Shown in pieces: positions 63,725-64,000 of a stretch of DNA of 64,000 nt. Position numbers and translations under genes: made by a program. Within the stretch, counting starts at the first letter, position 1; each line of letters opens with the position of its first letter. Location: assembly GCF_000731095.1 (NCBI RefSeq), contig NZ_JMTZ01000032.1:1-64000 (forward strand), in the 5' to 3' direction. This DNA comes from Lysobacter antibioticus (GTDB taxonomy: Bacteria; Pseudomonadota; Gammaproteobacteria; Xanthomonadales; Xanthomonadaceae). Under the pieces are notes generated by a model. It was given only the letters and a program-made list of their open reading frames with translations, was not told the DNA's origin and did not search any database.

Positions 63725-64000
63725 ATGCTTGATTTCAACACGCACGACCTGTCCAAGCATGTCGGAACTCTGGTCGACAGAGCAATGGAGCGCGAGGCGG
63801 CTTTGCTGCCGCTTCGTGCCTATCTCGGAGCGTCCAGCCTCGGTGAAGACTGCGCCCGTCGCCTGCAGTTCCAATACTTCAACACACCGAAAGATGCAGG
63901 TCGGCACTTTCCCGGTCGCGTGCTGCGCGTGTTCGCCCGGGGTCATCGGGTCGAAGACTGGATGGCGGACTGGTTGCGCCTAGCCGGCTTCGATCTGCGT
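63725..64000 (+). CDS. PD-(D/E)XK phage exonuclease, N-terminal part (cut by window end)
   Basis: An ATG at 63725 opens a frame of 92 codons that is still open at the last base. GASSLGEDCARRLQFQYF (35-52) and RVLRVFARGHRVEDWMADWL (65-84) are the N-terminal motifs of Cas4/YqaJ-like phage nucleases; Glu77 would be an active-site metal ligand and Cys43 may bind a metal cluster. The D-x(n)-(D/E)XK part should lie beyond the window. It belongs with the upstream RecA-fold ATPase and putative SSB. Confidence 0.8.
   Translation, partial: MLDFNTHDLSKHVGTLVDRAMEREAALLPLRAYLGASSLGEDCARRLQFQYFNTPKDAGRHFPGRVLRVFARGHRVEDWMADWLRLAGFDLR

Larger units (their letters stand above)
50338..64000. mobile_element. 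Accessory island/prophage-like element downstream of the tRNA (right end outside the window)
   Basis: From the tRNA onward the gene content changes to unrecognised genes of visibly lower GC, a serine-recombinase operon, an excisionase-like HTH and a phage-type recombination cassette. No second copy of the tRNA 3' end is visible, so the far end lies beyond 64000 or integration did not use the tRNA. No tyrosine integrase, capsid or tail gene is present in the window. More than one insertion may be combined here. Confidence 0.65.

Overview
The window looks like a chromosomal segment of a Lysobacter-type member of the Xanthomonadaceae. The chromosomal genes are very GC-rich. Families such as DUF4124, DUF3667, DUF4286, DUF3106, GYF_2 and GH92 are typical of that group, the gene order lysM-dprA-smg-topA-tsaC opposite def-fmt-rsmB is a familiar gammaproteobacterial one, and intergenic GTAG-type REP sequences are present. 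No database search was possible; the taxon is an inference.

0-11.5 kb: priA (minus) with an upstream region carrying a perfect inverted pair of DnaA boxes; a membrane-anchored sigma-region-4-like protein with a DUF3106 partner; an ABM-domain protein; a DUF3667/DUF4286 pair; a MATE exporter; sppA; a small lipoprotein; an SDR oxidoreductase. 11.6-14.1 kb: a YbaY-like small protein, then a two-gene unit of an astacin-type metallopeptidase with five Thr-x-Lys-Glu repeats and an ATP-grasp ligase resembling graspetide (MvdC/MvdD-like) macrocyclases. This is my best candidate for an undescribed system. 14.6-26.1 kb (minus): two DUF4124 proteins, tsaC, an AA10 LPMO, topA, two GYF-domain membrane proteins, smg, dprA and a LysM protein. 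26.2-29.2 kb (plus): def, fmt, rsmB.

29.3-39 kb: an envelope-glycan group (ArnT-like transferase, O-antigen-ligase-like protein, GT2 transferase, CDP-glycerol-type transferase), a three-gene bacterial-PH/Sel1 operon with stop/start overlaps, and an LpxL-like acyltransferase. dtd and rpoD follow. 42.1-42.8 kb is a repeat-rich gap (REPIN, hairpin repeat, hexanucleotide tandem). 42.8-50 kb is a complete mannoside pathway: GH92 mannosidase, FucP-type transporter, AGE-family mannose isomerase, fructokinase and a LacI regulator, with two matching operators in the divergent promoter region.

A tRNA with CAT anticodon (50262-50337) marks the start of an accessory region that runs to the end of the window. 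Its left part carries unrecognised genes of visibly lower GC, a HAF-repeat secreted protein and a DUF1508 protein. Its centre is a tightly overlapping minus-strand operon with a large serine recombinase, two resolvase-fold proteins that lack catalytic residues, a DUF2924 protein and HTH proteins. Its right part, divergent from that operon across two strong palindromes, is a phage-type recombination cassette: excisionase-like HTH, RecA-fold ATPase, putative ssDNA-binding protein, zinc-finger protein, and a PD-(D/E)XK nuclease cut off by the window end.
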